A stretch of 64,000 nt of DNA from Salinactinospora qingdaonensis (GTDB lineage: Bacteria > Actinomycetota > Actinomycetes > Streptosporangiales > Streptosporangiaceae). The notes beneath the pieces were generated by a model. The model saw nothing but the letters and a program-made list of their open reading frames with translations, was not told where the DNA came from and did no database searches. Position 1 is the stretch's first letter. Every line of letters begins with the position of its first letter. This document shows, piece by piece, positions 35,193-44,133 of the stretch. Both the position numbers and the translations under genes were made by a program. The stretch spans positions 310,001-374,000 of the forward strand of contig NZ_BAABDD010000001.1 in the NCBI RefSeq assembly GCF_039539445.1, in the 5' to 3' direction.

Positions 35193-35208
35193 CGTGACGC
35201 AAATCACA
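35193..35208 (+). promoter_or_regulatory. CRP/GlxR-like site
   Basis: CGTGA-CGCAAA-TCACA matches the TGTGA-N6-TCACA consensus with one mismatch, 121 bases before the GH20 start. It could provide cAMP-dependent activation of chitobiose use. Confidence 0.45.
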
Positions 35209-35301
35209 GTTTTTGTGGAATCCCCTGGTCAACCCGAGAAGCGCGCAGACCGTACAGCCACCACCCCCTGTGAACATGCGATGCGATCATGAGGACCGAG
35301 A

Positions 35302-35317
35302 ACTGGTCTAGACCGCA
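35302..35317 (+). promoter_or_regulatory. DasR-responsive element (dre)
   Basis: The core ACTGGTCTAGACCGCA contains the perfect palindrome TGGTCTAGACC seen in dre sites bound by the GntR-family aminosugar repressor DasR. It lies 11 bases before the hexosaminidase start and overlaps or abuts the ribosome binding site AAGGAG, so binding would block expression until glucosamine-6-phosphate rises. Confidence 0.85.
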
Positions 35318-35328
35318 AGGAGTCTCGC

Positions 35329-36915
35329 ATGCTCGAAAACGCGCCGGCGTCGTTGCTCCCCCGCCCCGTGGAATACGTCGCCGGCCACGGCGCTGGCCCC
35401 GCTCTGACCGACCGTTCGGGGCTGGACGCCGATGCCGCCTGTGCCGCGACCGCCCAATGGCTACGAACCGAGGTGGGGGCGGCCACCGGCCTGGCGCTCG
35501 CTCCGGTCACCGACGGCGAAGGGCCTCACATCACCCTGCGGGTCAGACCCGATGCCGGACTGGGCAGCGAAGGCTACGAACTGACAGCCACCGGATCGGG
35601 GGTGTCGATCGTGGGCACCGATCCGGCCGGTGTGTTCTACGGCGCGCAAACGCTGCGGCAACTCTTGCCCGCCGCAGCCTACCGGCGGGCCCCGATAGGC
35701 GGGAGCACCTGGGCCGTGCCGCCGGTACGGATCGCCGACCGGCCCCGTTTTAGCTGGCGGGGATGCATGCTCGACGTTGCTCGGCACTTCATGCCCAAAC
35801 ACGACCTCCTGCGGTTCATCGACCTGCTGGCCATGCACAAGTTGAACGTGCTCCACCTGCACCTCACCGACGACCAGGGGTGGCGGGTGCAGATCAAGCG
35901 GTACCCGCGGCTGACCGAGGTGGGGGCGTGGCGCCATGAGAGCCAGGTGGGCGCCGGCTTGCCTCCCACCTTCGACGGCCGCCCCCACGGGGGGTACTAC
36001 ACCCAAGACGACCTCCGCGAGCTCGTCGGCTACGCAGCACAACGCCACATCACCGTCGTCCCCGAAATCGACATCCCCGGCCACTCGCAGGCAGCGATCG
36101 CCGCCTACCCCGAACTGGGCGAATCCGGCCAGATAGCAGTCGGCCGAACATGGGGCGTCATCGAGGACGTTCTCAACGTCTCCGACGCCACGCTGGAGTT
36201 CTACCGAAACGTCTTCGACGAGGTGATGGAGGTGTTCCCCAGCGAGTACATCTGCATCGGCGGCGACGAGTGCCCCAAAGGACAGTGGCGGGCCAGTTCC
36301 TTGGCCCAGCAACGCATCCGCGCCGAAGGCCTGACCGATGAGGACGAGCTGCAAAGCTGGTTCATCCGCCAATTCGACAGTTACTTCACCGCCCGCGGGC
36401 GCAAACTCCTCGGATGGGACGAGATCCTCGATGGTGGACTCGCCCCCGGTGCGGCCGTGGCCTCCTGGCGCGGCCCCGCGGGCGGAATCGCAGCGGCGCG
36501 AGCGGGACACACCGTTGTGATGTGCCCGACGCAGACCTCCTATCTGGACTACCGACAGTCGGCCTCATCAGAGGAACCCATCCCGGTCGGTCCGGTGCTG
36601 TCGCTCGCCGATGTCTACGCCGCCGAGCCGATACCGACCGAACTCAGCCACGAGGAGGCCCGCCACGTCATCGGCGCCCAGGCCAATGTGTGGACCGAGC
36701 ACATGGACTCGCCACGAACCGTGGACTTCATGGTGTTTCCCCGCCTCTCGGCGTTCGCTGAAACGGTGTGGAGCCCCCGAGAGCGCGACTTCACGGAGTT
36801 TTTGCCACGGCTGCGGTCACACCTCGAACGTCTTGACGCGGCCGGCGTGGAGTACCGTCCGTTGACGGGACCGCACCCCTGGCAGCAGCGCCCGGGAGTG
36901 CCGGGACGCCCCTGA
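35329..36915 (+). CDS. Beta-N-acetylhexosaminidase (GH20)
   Basis: It removes terminal N-acetylglucosamine from chitobiose-type oligosaccharides. The 528-residue protein has the N-terminal GH20b domain (about 8-135) and a catalytic barrel starting RFSWRGCMLDVARHFMP. HLHLTDDQGWR, PEIDIPGHSQAA and the catalytic Asp313-Glu314 pair (CIGGDEC) are present, with Trp residues lining the site (LLGWDEIL, NVWTEHM). No signal peptide is seen, so it probably acts on imported oligosaccharides in the cytoplasm. A dre operator just upstream fits DasR control of chitin/aminosugar use. Confidence 0.94.
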   Translation: MLENAPASLLPRPVEYVAGHGAGPALTDRSGLDADAACAATAQWLRTEVGAATGLALAPVTDGEGPHITLRVRPDAGLGSEGYELTATGSGVSIVGTDPAGVFYGAQTLRQLLPAAAYRRAPIGGSTWAVPPVRIADRPRFSWRGCMLDVARHFMPKHDLLRFIDLLAMHKLNVLHLHLTDDQGWRVQIKRYPRLTEVGAWRHESQVGAGLPPTFDGRPHGGYYTQDDLRELVGYAAQRHITVVPEIDIPGHSQAAIAAYPELGESGQIAVGRTWGVIEDVLNVSDATLEFYRNVFDEVMEVFPSEYICIGGDECPKGQWRASSLAQQRIRAEGLTDEDELQSWFIRQFDSYFTARGRKLLGWDEILDGGLAPGAAVASWRGPAGGIAAARAGHTVVMCPTQTSYLDYRQSASSEEPIPVGPVLSLADVYAAEPIPTELSHEEARHVIGAQANVWTEHMDSPRTVDFMVFPRLSAFAETVWSPRERDFTEFLPRLRSHLERLDAAGVEYRPLTGPHPWQQRPGVPGRP

Positions 36916-36956
36916 GCGGAAGCGGGTTCCAGCGGAGACGGCGCGCGTCGGGGAGC

Positions 36957-37877
36957 TCACGGGAGCGCAGCGAGCTCCTCGATGATCTTGCGCGCGACAT
37001 CGGGCCGGTCGGAGATGATGCCGTCAACCCCACGGTCGATAGCGGTGCGCATGTCGGCTGGGTCGTTGACAGTGTAGACGAACGTCCGCATCCCCGCCGC
37101 GTGAACGGCTTCGACATAGCCGGCGTCGATGTCGGTGTGACTGGGGTTAATCTGGTCGGCCCACCGGGCGTAGGTGGGAATCTCCGCAGCGGGGACCTTC
37201 CCGAGCAAGCCGTGAGGCACATCCGGCAACAGGCTGTGGGAGAGTTCCATAGCCGCCCAGTCGAAGCTCTGCACGGTCAGGCGCGGCGGGTAGCCCTGCC
37301 CCGCCGGGGTGAGCCACCACCGGTTGCGCCAAAGGACCTCGGCGATGTCGGTCTCGATTCCGTCGTAGAGCTGGGGCGACTTCACTTCCAACAGCAGGTT
37401 CAGCCCGTGCCCGCGGAGCCGGTCGAGTCCCTGCTGGAGCGTGGGAACACGTTCACCGGCATAGCCGGCGTCGAACCACGCGCCGGCGTCAAGGCGACGG
37501 ATTTCGGTCAGGGTGAAGTCGCCGACGTTGTAGGGAGCCCGATCTGGAAAGACCTCCTCAACATCGGTGGTGCGCGCCAACGTGGTGTCGTGGATGAGGA
37601 CGAGCTGACCGTCTCGCGTGCGCTGCACGTCGACTTCGACTGCGGTCGCCCCTCGCGCTTGGGCCTCGTCGATCGCGGCGAGGGTGTTCTCGGGGGCATA
37701 GGCGGAGGCGCCGCGATGGGCGACATCGATCACGGGAGAGGGTCCTTTACGTGGTACGGCGTGCTCGTCGGAAGTGCGGTTTTCGCGGGAGGCGGCGGAG
37801 CCGGGGATACCGACTGTGCCGGCCAAGAACGTGAGAACGGCGACAAGGGCGGCAAGGGCACCGAGTCGGGTGAGCAT
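36957..37877 (-). CDS. Exported glycerophosphodiester phosphodiesterase
   Basis: It hydrolyses glycerophosphodiesters (or teichoic-acid-type polymers) to glycerol-3-phosphate. The 306-residue precursor begins with a signal peptide (hydrophobic about 5-22, cleavage near SAA). Catalytic motifs follow: AHRGASAYAPENT with the general acid/base His, VEVDVQRTRDGQLVLIHD with metal-binding Glu/Asp and the second His, LLLEVKSP with metal Glu, and VYTVNDP. ATG 37877 with GGGAG upstream was preferred over a frame open to 37934. It is convergent with the GH20 gene. Confidence 0.92.
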   Translation of the reverse strand: MLTRLGALAALVAVLTFLAGTVGIPGSAASRENRTSDEHAVPRKGPSPVIDVAHRGASAYAPENTLAAIDEAQARGATAVEVDVQRTRDGQLVLIHDTTLARTTDVEEVFPDRAPYNVGDFTLTEIRRLDAGAWFDAGYAGERVPTLQQGLDRLRGHGLNLLLEVKSPQLYDGIETDIAEVLWRNRWWLTPAGQGYPPRLTVQSFDWAAMELSHSLLPDVPHGLLGKVPAAEIPTYARWADQINPSHTDIDAGYVEAVHAAGMRTFVYTVNDPADMRTAIDRGVDGIISDRPDVARKIIEELAALP

Positions 37878-38137
37878 GGCACTCCCAACGAGTGGCTTCA
37901 CTGACCAATCAGGATGATCGCGAACGGTTACCACGGCGTGTCAGGTGGTCAAGTCGCCGGTGCCCATAGGGAAAACGGTGCGATGCCGGACAAATACCGG
38001 TGACTTCAGGCGGGACCACACGACACTAGTAACAGAAAGAGATTTAGTGAATACTCTATGTGAGATTTTTGTTGTCGTGGCGGCATCACTGCTGGTGCCG
38101 CCGTGACGATGAGAAGCAATCACGCGAAGAGGTGAGT

Positions 38138-38797
38138 ATGCGTAGGCCACATCTGCGAGGAGTTGCGCTGGCGGGAGCCGTCACCGCCGCCTGCATGGCC
38201 GGGATCGGCCTCCCGAGTGCCACAGCCGCCACAGCCGGCCAGCAACAGCCCCATCAGCAGACGATCGTGCGGGACGGGGACACCTACACGGTGGACGGAT
38301 TCGCCGTGACCTACCTGCCCGAAGACCTGGACGAACATGGGATTCAGGCCGAGAGCCGCAGTGAGCGCGACGGTAGCCGCACGACCTTCATCGCGTGGCT
38401 GAGGGCGGACGGCTCCTCGCTGGCGAAGATGACGGTCATGCGAAACGAGGACCTGACCGACCTCGCAGCGCTGCGCGACACGTACTATCCCGACCTGACC
38501 GGCTCGCTACGGCCGATCGAGGTGAACGACTCCGAGGGGTACCTGTCGCCGGCCACGGGCCAGTTGTTCTGGCTGCAACGTGAGGGCGTCGGCGTAGGCG
38601 TGTACCTGGACCCCAACCACTGGGGCAGCGCCGAGCTGACCCGGATGGCCGAGGGCGTCAACCCAAGCGACGACTCGACCAACGACACCGGCACGGTCCA
38701 GCAGCCCTCCTGGCAGGAGACGAACCAGTTCCAGCAGCCGTCGTGGCAAGGCAGCGCCCAACTACCGAGCACCCTCAGTGGCTGGTTGCGCCTGTAA
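38138..38797 (+). CDS. Secreted protein of unknown function
   Basis: A 219-residue precursor with a classical Sec signal peptide (RRPHLRG, then a hydrophobic core, cleavage near ATAA about 32). The mature part begins Gln-rich and has a compact mixed domain (DGFAVTYLPEDLDEHGIQAE ... TTFIAWLRADGSSLAKMTVMR ... DLTDLAALRDTYYPDLTG), then a Gln/Trp-rich tail with repeated QQPSWQ units. GAGG precedes the ATG. I do not recognise the fold; the AWLRADG/TVMR pattern resembles small exported actinomycete domains of unknown role. Confidence 0.8.
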   Translation: MRRPHLRGVALAGAVTAACMAGIGLPSATAATAGQQQPHQQTIVRDGDTYTVDGFAVTYLPEDLDEHGIQAESRSERDGSRTTFIAWLRADGSSLAKMTVMRNEDLTDLAALRDTYYPDLTGSLRPIEVNDSEGYLSPATGQLFWLQREGVGVGVYLDPNHWGSAELTRMAEGVNPSDDSTNDTGTVQQPSWQETNQFQQPSWQGSAQLPSTLSGWLRL

Positions 38798-39113
38798 CGA
38801 GCCTGCCGGCGAGACACCCTAAGACGGCAGCGAAACACCCCGAACGTGGCCGGCAGCGAAGACACCTGTCAGGGTTGTGCCGAGACGAACACAGCGTGTC
38901 CCTGAAGCGCGCGTGAAGCGCGGGGCGCCAAGACGGCGGGCGACCGGAGCCGCGCAGGGGCAGCGTCCCCCGCCATGGTGCTGCGGCCCTGCCTTGGCGA
39001 GGCTGCATCACCGGCTCTGAGCGGCGGCCCGGCTCCTGGGGAGACGGGTCCGCGCGCAAGAGGATGAGGGCGGACCCGCCGGGGGTGCGATCAGCACGGT
39101 CCCGCGTGGCTCA
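38798..39113. other. Convergent gap with imperfect repeats and hairpin
   Basis: 316 bases, no gene. Three loose copies of GCCGGC(A)GCGA..ACACC lie at about 38805-38866, and a hairpin at 39047-39078 may end one or both flanking transcripts. Confidence 0.4.
39047..39078. terminator. Hairpin near fumarylacetoacetase 3' end
   Basis: GGGTCCGC (39047-39054) pairs with GCGGACCC (39071-39078) across 16 bases, 36 bases past the stop of the minus-strand gene. There is no T-tract. Confidence 0.4.
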
Positions 39114-40304
39114 CTACGCGACCGCGCGGACGGTTCCCACGACCTCACCGAGCGAGATCGCGCCCCCGGCCATCCCCCGCGCCCACCCTGAAAGAGTCAC
39201 GGTGTCGCCGTCGGCCAGGAAGCTGCGGGTCGAACCGTCGGTCAGCCCCACTGGTTCGGCCCCACCCCAGGACAACTCCAGCAGTGACCCGCGCTGGTCC
39301 GGGCGCGCTCCGGAGACCGTGCCCGAGGCGTAGAGGTCCCCCGAACGCAGCGCGGCCCCGTTGCTGGTCAGGTGGGCCAACATTTGATCGGGCGTCCAGT
39401 ACACGGCTGCGTAGGGCGGGCGAGAGACTACCTCGCCGTTGAGACGGACCTCCAAGGCGATATCGAGCCCCCAGTCGGCTACTCGCCGCAGGTGCGGCAT
39501 TGGGAGGGGAGCTTGCTGGCGGCCGGCGAACCGAGCGGCGCCCAAAGCGTCAAGGGGCACGACCCAAGGCGAGATCGACGTCGCGAATGACGTCGCCAGG
39601 AACGGTCCAAGCGGCCCGCTCTCCCAGGCCTGGACATCGTGGGCCCTCCAGTCGTTGACGAGCACCACACCGAAGACGTGCTCGGCGAACTCAGAAACGG
39701 GAACCGGCCGTCCCAGCGGGGTGGGCGCGCCGACGACGAAGCCCAGTGCCGCTCCGAGATCAAGGCTGGTGCTAGGGCCGAAACGCGGATACGTCTCCCC
39801 TGGCGCGCGGAGTTGTCCGTAAGGGCGCGTCACCTCCGTGCCCGAGGCCACAACCGTGCCGGACCGGCCGTGGTGGGCCACGGGCAGGTGACGCCAGTTG
39901 GCGGGCAACCCGGCGCTGTCAGGACGCAGGATCTGACCGAGGTTGGTGGCATGCTCCAACGAGCAGGAGAAGTCGATATAGTCCGCGACCTCGAAAGGAG
40001 CCCACAGTGTGACGCTGTCCAGCGGGAGAAGGTGGGGGCGGACTGTGGCCTGGGGTGCCCCTGCGGTGAGCATGCCGCCGACCTTGGCGCGGGTGGCTCG
40101 CCATGCGGTGGAGCCGCGCGCCATGAAGGGGATGAGCGAGGAGGCGAAGAACTCGGGATCACCTAACGCAGCGGCGAGATCGAGGACAAAATCGCCGATG
40201 CGCACGCCAACGCGGGGAGCGTCTCCAGGACGGGAGAAGATCCCGTAAGGCAGGTTGTCGGCGCCGAACCCCGATTCGTCGGCTCCAGGTAGCCAGCTTG
40301 CCAC
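39114..40304 (-). CDS. Fumarylacetoacetase
   Basis: It hydrolyses fumarylacetoacetate to fumarate and acetoacetate, the last step of tyrosine/homogentisate breakdown. The 396-residue length matches FAH. The N-terminal SH3-like part contains NLPYGIFS; the active-site stretch YIDFSCSLEHATNLG holds the metal Asp and catalytic His (FAH usually DFYSS-x2-HATN). FGVVLVNDWRAHDVQAWE carries the metal Asp, then KSISPWVV-type LATSFATSISPWVVPLDAL follows. GTG 40304 has AGGAGG upstream; the open frame to 40352 is not family-like. It is preceded by an unknown gene on the same strand. Confidence 0.93.
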   Translation of the reverse strand: MASWLPGADESGFGADNLPYGIFSRPGDAPRVGVRIGDFVLDLAAALGDPEFFASSLIPFMARGSTAWRATRAKVGGMLTAGAPQATVRPHLLPLDSVTLWAPFEVADYIDFSCSLEHATNLGQILRPDSAGLPANWRHLPVAHHGRSGTVVASGTEVTRPYGQLRAPGETYPRFGPSTSLDLGAALGFVVGAPTPLGRPVPVSEFAEHVFGVVLVNDWRAHDVQAWESGPLGPFLATSFATSISPWVVPLDALGAARFAGRQQAPLPMPHLRRVADWGLDIALEVRLNGEVVSRPPYAAVYWTPDQMLAHLTSNGAALRSGDLYASGTVSGARPDQRGSLLELSWGGAEPVGLTDGSTRSFLADGDTVTLSGWARGMAGGAISLGEVVGTVRAVA

Positions 40305-40400
40305 GATCCTCCTCGCGTATCGCAACGGCAACGTTTTGTGGTGACGGCGCACCGCCTTCGGGGCGACGAGAGTCCGCTGCTGTTGGCCCCAGAGTGCCCG

Positions 40401-41264
40401 CTAAGTAATAGTCTCGGCCATTCCGAGCCGCTGGGCCTCGTAAACGGGCTGATGGGTGTCGCAGGCACCGTATCCGGCGAACAGTTGCCTGACGCGCACC
40501 GCGACGGATTTGTCCAGCTTCCGGAGCCGAAGAGCAAGCTGGGCGGCGTCGTCGATGGCTAAGGCGTGGGCGACCTCGGCAGTGTCGCCGCCCGCCACCG
40601 CGACAGCAGTGGCCAGCAGCAGATTGAGATAGCCGTGCCACACTTCCCGAGTGGCGGGGTCGGTATAGCGAGCGGCGCAACGGGAGGCGGCCACGGCCCG
40701 GAAGGGGACACTGTGGGCCACGCAGGCGGCGACAAAGTCGGCGACGTCACGGTCCGAGGGGAGAGGTGACTCCGAAGCGGTGGGGGGACCGTCGCAGCGG
40801 AGCGTGACCCCTAACGGGGAGGCGCCGCTGAGCTGCGCGACCGTGGCGGGCCAGTCGCCTGTGTGGTCGAGTTCAAGGTAGACCGGCAGCGCTGACTGGG
40901 CAGAGTGCGGCTGCCCACGGGTTTTGCGCAAGAAGCGGACGGCTTGCCCAGCATCGACGGCGCTGGCACGGGCCTCGTAATGCGTGAGGCGCACCCGCGC
41001 GTCGGCGATGTCGACCATACCGGCGCGTCCATCGTCAGTGTCGAGGATGACGCCCACGTCGATCCGGTCGATCTCAAGCAGGCAGGACTGTAGCTCCCGC
41101 CATCTGCTCAAGGGGCACAGCAAGCGGTTCGTGAGCATGGGATGGCCGCGAGCCTGATCGGAGCGGTGGCGGTCAAGTGCTGCGGGCATCGTCAACTGTG
41201 CCGGCGGCAACAGACCGGCGTCATCGGCAAGGCCGCGCAGCAAGACAGCGGTGGCCGACTCCAT
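40401..41264 (-). CDS. Uncharacterised partner of fumarylacetoacetase
   Basis: A 287-residue cytoplasmic-looking protein. It starts MESATAVLLRGLADDAGLLPPAQLTMPAAL, resembling uncharacterised actinomycete proteins with a DDA-x3-PP-x2-x2-M-x2-A pattern. Alternating strand and helix segments (VGVILDTDDGRAGMVDIADAR; LPVYLELDHTGDW; LGVTLRCDG; DRDVADFVAACVAHSVPFRA) suggest a barrel-like or Rossmann-like fold. HGYLNLLLATAVAVAGGDTAEVAHALA is the most striking C-terminal block. It is 96 bp upstream of fumarylacetoacetase, so a role in aromatic catabolism is plausible but unproven. ATG 41264 has GGAG upstream. Confidence 0.75.
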   Translation of the reverse strand: MESATAVLLRGLADDAGLLPPAQLTMPAALDRHRSDQARGHPMLTNRLLCPLSRWRELQSCLLEIDRIDVGVILDTDDGRAGMVDIADARVRLTHYEARASAVDAGQAVRFLRKTRGQPHSAQSALPVYLELDHTGDWPATVAQLSGASPLGVTLRCDGPPTASESPLPSDRDVADFVAACVAHSVPFRAVAASRCAARYTDPATREVWHGYLNLLLATAVAVAGGDTAEVAHALAIDDAAQLALRLRKLDKSVAVRVRQLFAGYGACDTHQPVYEAQRLGMAETIT

Positions 41265-42215
41265 CAGCGCTCCGCGATGGGACGGGGAGCTGGGGCATGG
41301 AGCCGGCGGTGTGCCGGCCTCAGCTCGGGGGTGTGGGCGGTGTCGGTCATCGAATATCCGGGGCAACGACCTCGACCCGCAGGCGGGGAGGAAGCCCTTC
41401 CCTCCTTCTCGTGTGGTCTGAGTGGTGTCGGCGCACTGGTGCGTTCGTCGTGGCAGGCGGGTGGGCCCCTGAATGCTTCCGTGGGCGATGGTGGCGCCCT
41501 GCCCGCACCTGATGCCTATGGCGATCACGGCCGGTCACTGCGATACCGAGCTTATGCCGACTTCCCCTTGGGCGGGGCGCGTGCTCGCCGCCTCGGAAAA
41601 GCTGGGCGGGAGCGCGGTCCGGTTCGCCGGACGCGCGGGGGACGCGAACGGCGCTGGAAACGCGCAACGACATGCTGGCCGGCAAAACTATGAAAAACCT
41701 GTGAACAGCAGAAAATACCTAAAAGCGCCATGAGGAGGGAATCTTGGTTTGCGCCACGTTCTCCCTGAGCGTGCGATTGTGGTGGGAACATTTCTCCGTC
41801 AAAAGGTTCCCCCAGCTCTTGGCCGGCCGCGGTGCTTCGTCGCGAGATTGCCCTGGTTCCTGCTTCACAGACCGCCCCTTGGCCCCGGTGAAGCCAGAGC
41901 TGGACTCCCGGAAAGCCGATCGGTTTCCCAACCAGCCTCATCACTTGCCATCAGGGGATACATGGCCCTTCCCGCCGGGGTGTGCGGAGGCCGCGAGCAC
42001 ACGCTGCCCGCCCCTCGATCGAGGACCCCGGGAGCTGGGAGCGGCTGCGCGAGGGCGCCCGTCACCATCGCCGCCCGGCCTGTGAACTGAGAGTGCACGC
42101 CGTTTCATCAGTCATTGCATCCTGCGTACCCTGGAGGATCGCCGGCTGGTCGGCCGCAGCCACGCCCAGGCCACAGACTCACTCAGGCGAGGGATGTCGC
42201 TGCCAGCGCCCCTCT

Positions 42216-42315
42216 CCCGCGGCCGATAGCCGCGGGTGCTACCAGTACCTTCGGAGGTAGCCGGCGAAACGAGCGTGCCCGCGTTACTGGGAGGGCCCCG
42301 CGACCGGTGGGGCCA
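42216..42315. ncRNA. Cluster of stable hairpins, possible RNA element
   Basis: CCCGCGGC/GCCGCGGG (42216-42223 with 42229-42236), GCTACC/GGTAGC (42238-42243 with 42256-42261) and GGCCCC/GGGGCC at about 42295-42315 follow one another in non-coding DNA. The strand is undetermined. It resembles no RNA family I know. Confidence 0.3.
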
Positions 42316-42695
42316 CCGCGGGGGCGGCCATGGCCCCGGAAGCCTGTGGACAGTTCGCCTCCCACAGCGGCGCACGGCACGCGACGCTCGAAGAGCGTGC
42401 AGCCACCGAGATCATGACTGATTTGCCATAATAGCGTGACGTTTCAGCTACTTTGAAGCGCAAGAGAGCGCAGTTTTGCCTGCCACCGGCCTTGCGAAAA
42501 CGCTCATACGCTGCTTACCTTGACGCGGACCCTCGTGTGTTCCCGCAGCAAAGGCGGCGTCCGATAATCGAATACTTCGATGATCAAGCCTTATGCGGGG
42601 CCCGTTTCGCTGGCACCCCCTCCCTCAGTGAAACGCCCCGTCTCCCCCCGCGAACGGCCCAGCCCGCCCCTCCCGGTTGGACCTGCCGCGGATAA

Positions 42696-42728
42696 GGAGG
42701 GGTCGCGTCGGCGCGGCGCGGCCCCTCC
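42696..42728 (-). terminator. Hairpin downstream of NlpC/P60 gene
   Basis: GGAGGGG (42696-42702) pairs with CCCCTCC (42722-42728), with more G-C pairing inside, about 75 bases after the stop of the minus-strand peptidase. Confidence 0.45.
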
Positions 42729-42801
42729 GTCCTGTGTACGGACCGCCCGCGCCTCGAGGTCGGGAGTCGGGGCGCGTGACGGTCGCAGCGCCGTGGAGCG
42801 C

Positions 42802-43998
42802 CTAACGGTCGATGTGTACGCGCACGGCGCCGGCCATATTGGCGAGACGCACGTTGGTGATCTTGACGACGTCACCCGATCCGGGCGCCTCCAGCATCCT
42901 GCCGTCCCCCAGATAGATGGCGACGTGGGAGATGTAGTCGGGGGCGGTGGGGTCGGTGCGCCAAAAGAGCAGGTCGCCTCTGCGCGCCTCGGCGTAGTCG
43001 ATGTGTTCGCCCGCCCACCACTGGTTGTGGGTCACGCGCGGCACCGAGACCCCGGCCTGAGCGAACGCCCACTGGACCAATCCCGAGCAGTCGAAGGAGT
43101 CCGGGCCTTCGGCTCCCCAGACATAAGGCTGGCCGATTTTGGACTTGGCCGCGGAGATCATCGTCTCCAGCGTGGAGTCGGCGACTGCCTCGCCCGCCGA
43201 CTGTTGGGGACGCGGTTGCGGCTGCTCCGCGAGCACCTGCAACCCCACATCGGGGCCGAGAACATCGGCCAACTGCTCTCCGAGCTCCCACACATCGGCA
43301 TCGGGAGCCGAGACGATGATCCCGTTGCCGCGGGGGAAGCCAAGCTCGGCCGCAGCGCTGCGGGAGATGAGCGCGTCGATCCCGGCGACACCGGAGGTCG
43401 CGTGCGTCCATACCTGCTTGTCGACCTCGCCTTTGCCGCCGGCGACGGTGACATCGGTCCCCAGTTGCAGCTCGCGCTGCTTACCCACATCCTCCGAGAG
43501 CGCGATCCGCCCCGCAGCGATGCCCTGCCAGATCTCATCAGAGGTAGCCGAAGGCCGGGGAGCGTAGTTGCGAAACGTCGAGGGGTTCACTCCCAGGACA
43601 GCGGTAGGGACGCCGGCGATACGCACACTGGCCGCGTCCACCACCTCGACGGCGGCGACAGCGGAAAGTTCACGGACTTTGCGCACCGTCTCGCGCGACA
43701 GAGCGGTACTGGCGGCAGCGAAGTACTCTCGGGAACGCGCCTCGCGGAAGGGAGCCACCTTGACCTCGTCCCGCAGCGCTGCCTTGTCAGCCACGGGGGG
43801 TGCGCTCCTCTGGCGAGGATCGGCAGTGCTTTTCGGAGTAGGTGAGGCGGTATCGGCAGGAAGGCCGTAGGCGTTGACAGGAGGACGCTCCTGGACGTTG
43901 GGCGTCGGCTCCGCCCATGCCGGAGCTCCCACAGCGGAGAAAGCCACAGCGAAGACGACCGTTGTCCCCGCGCACGCCGACAGACGATGGTGTCGCAC
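42802..43998 (-). CDS. Secreted NlpC/P60 peptidoglycan endopeptidase
   Basis: A 398-residue precursor with signal peptide (hydrophobic about 9-24, cleavage near AWA-EP). The middle (90-260) is an uncharacterised extracellular region. The C-terminal about 120 residues are an NlpC/P60 domain: AAKSKIGQPYVWGAEGPDSFDCSGL with catalytic Cys, then the general-base His in DYISHVAIYLGDGRMLEAP. It should cut gamma-D-glutamyl-diaminopimelate bonds in peptidoglycan. The GTG start has GTGAGG upstream. I looked for a c-di-AMP (ydaO) riboswitch in the 5' region and found none. Confidence 0.92.
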   Translation of the reverse strand: MRHHRLSACAGTTVVFAVAFSAVGAPAWAEPTPNVQERPPVNAYGLPADTASPTPKSTADPRQRSAPPVADKAALRDEVKVAPFREARSREYFAAASTALSRETVRKVRELSAVAAVEVVDAASVRIAGVPTAVLGVNPSTFRNYAPRPSATSDEIWQGIAAGRIALSEDVGKQRELQLGTDVTVAGGKGEVDKQVWTHATSGVAGIDALISRSAAAELGFPRGNGIIVSAPDADVWELGEQLADVLGPDVGLQVLAEQPQPRPQQSAGEAVADSTLETMISAAKSKIGQPYVWGAEGPDSFDCSGLVQWAFAQAGVSVPRVTHNQWWAGEHIDYAEARRGDLLFWRTDPTAPDYISHVAIYLGDGRMLEAPGSGDVVKITNVRLANMAGAVRVHIDR

Positions 43999-44133
43999 CG
44001 TCCAACCTCACCTTCCCGACCCTGGACAACGTCGGGTATAAGCATGAGTGCAAAGTGTGCAGGTTTCAAGTAACCCACGAGGCTGACATACCCGACTAAA
44101 GATTGCTTTAGGAATAATACCGACATTGTGCCC

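Larger units (their letters stand above)
34795..35328. other. Divergent control region of dehydrogenase homologue and GH20 gene
   Basis: 534 bases without a gene but rich in signals: direct repeats at 34809-34837, overlapping hairpins at 35104-35147, a CRP-like site at 35193-35208 and a dre site at 35302-35317. No reading frame in it looks coding. Confidence 0.6.
41265..42801. other. 1.5-kb gene-poor region
   Basis: No reading frame here has convincing protein-like content on either strand. AT-richer patches near 41690-41745 and 42415-42480 look promoter-like. Stacked hairpins occur at 42216-42316, and a terminator-like stem at 42696-42728 follows the NlpC/P60 gene. It may be a decayed gene remnant or carry an RNA gene. 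Confidence 0.5.

Noticed and set aside
41704..42085. Possible gene with TTG start at 41744 behind a good AGGAGGG
   Set aside because: The product has no domain, erratic composition and many Pro/Cys/Arg as in chance GC-rich frames; an ATG frame at the same site stops after 12 codons.
43999..44133. c-di-AMP (ydaO) riboswitch before the NlpC/P60 gene
   Set aside because: Such riboswitches are common before actinomycete cell-wall hydrolases, but none of the conserved blocks are visible in this short upstream region.
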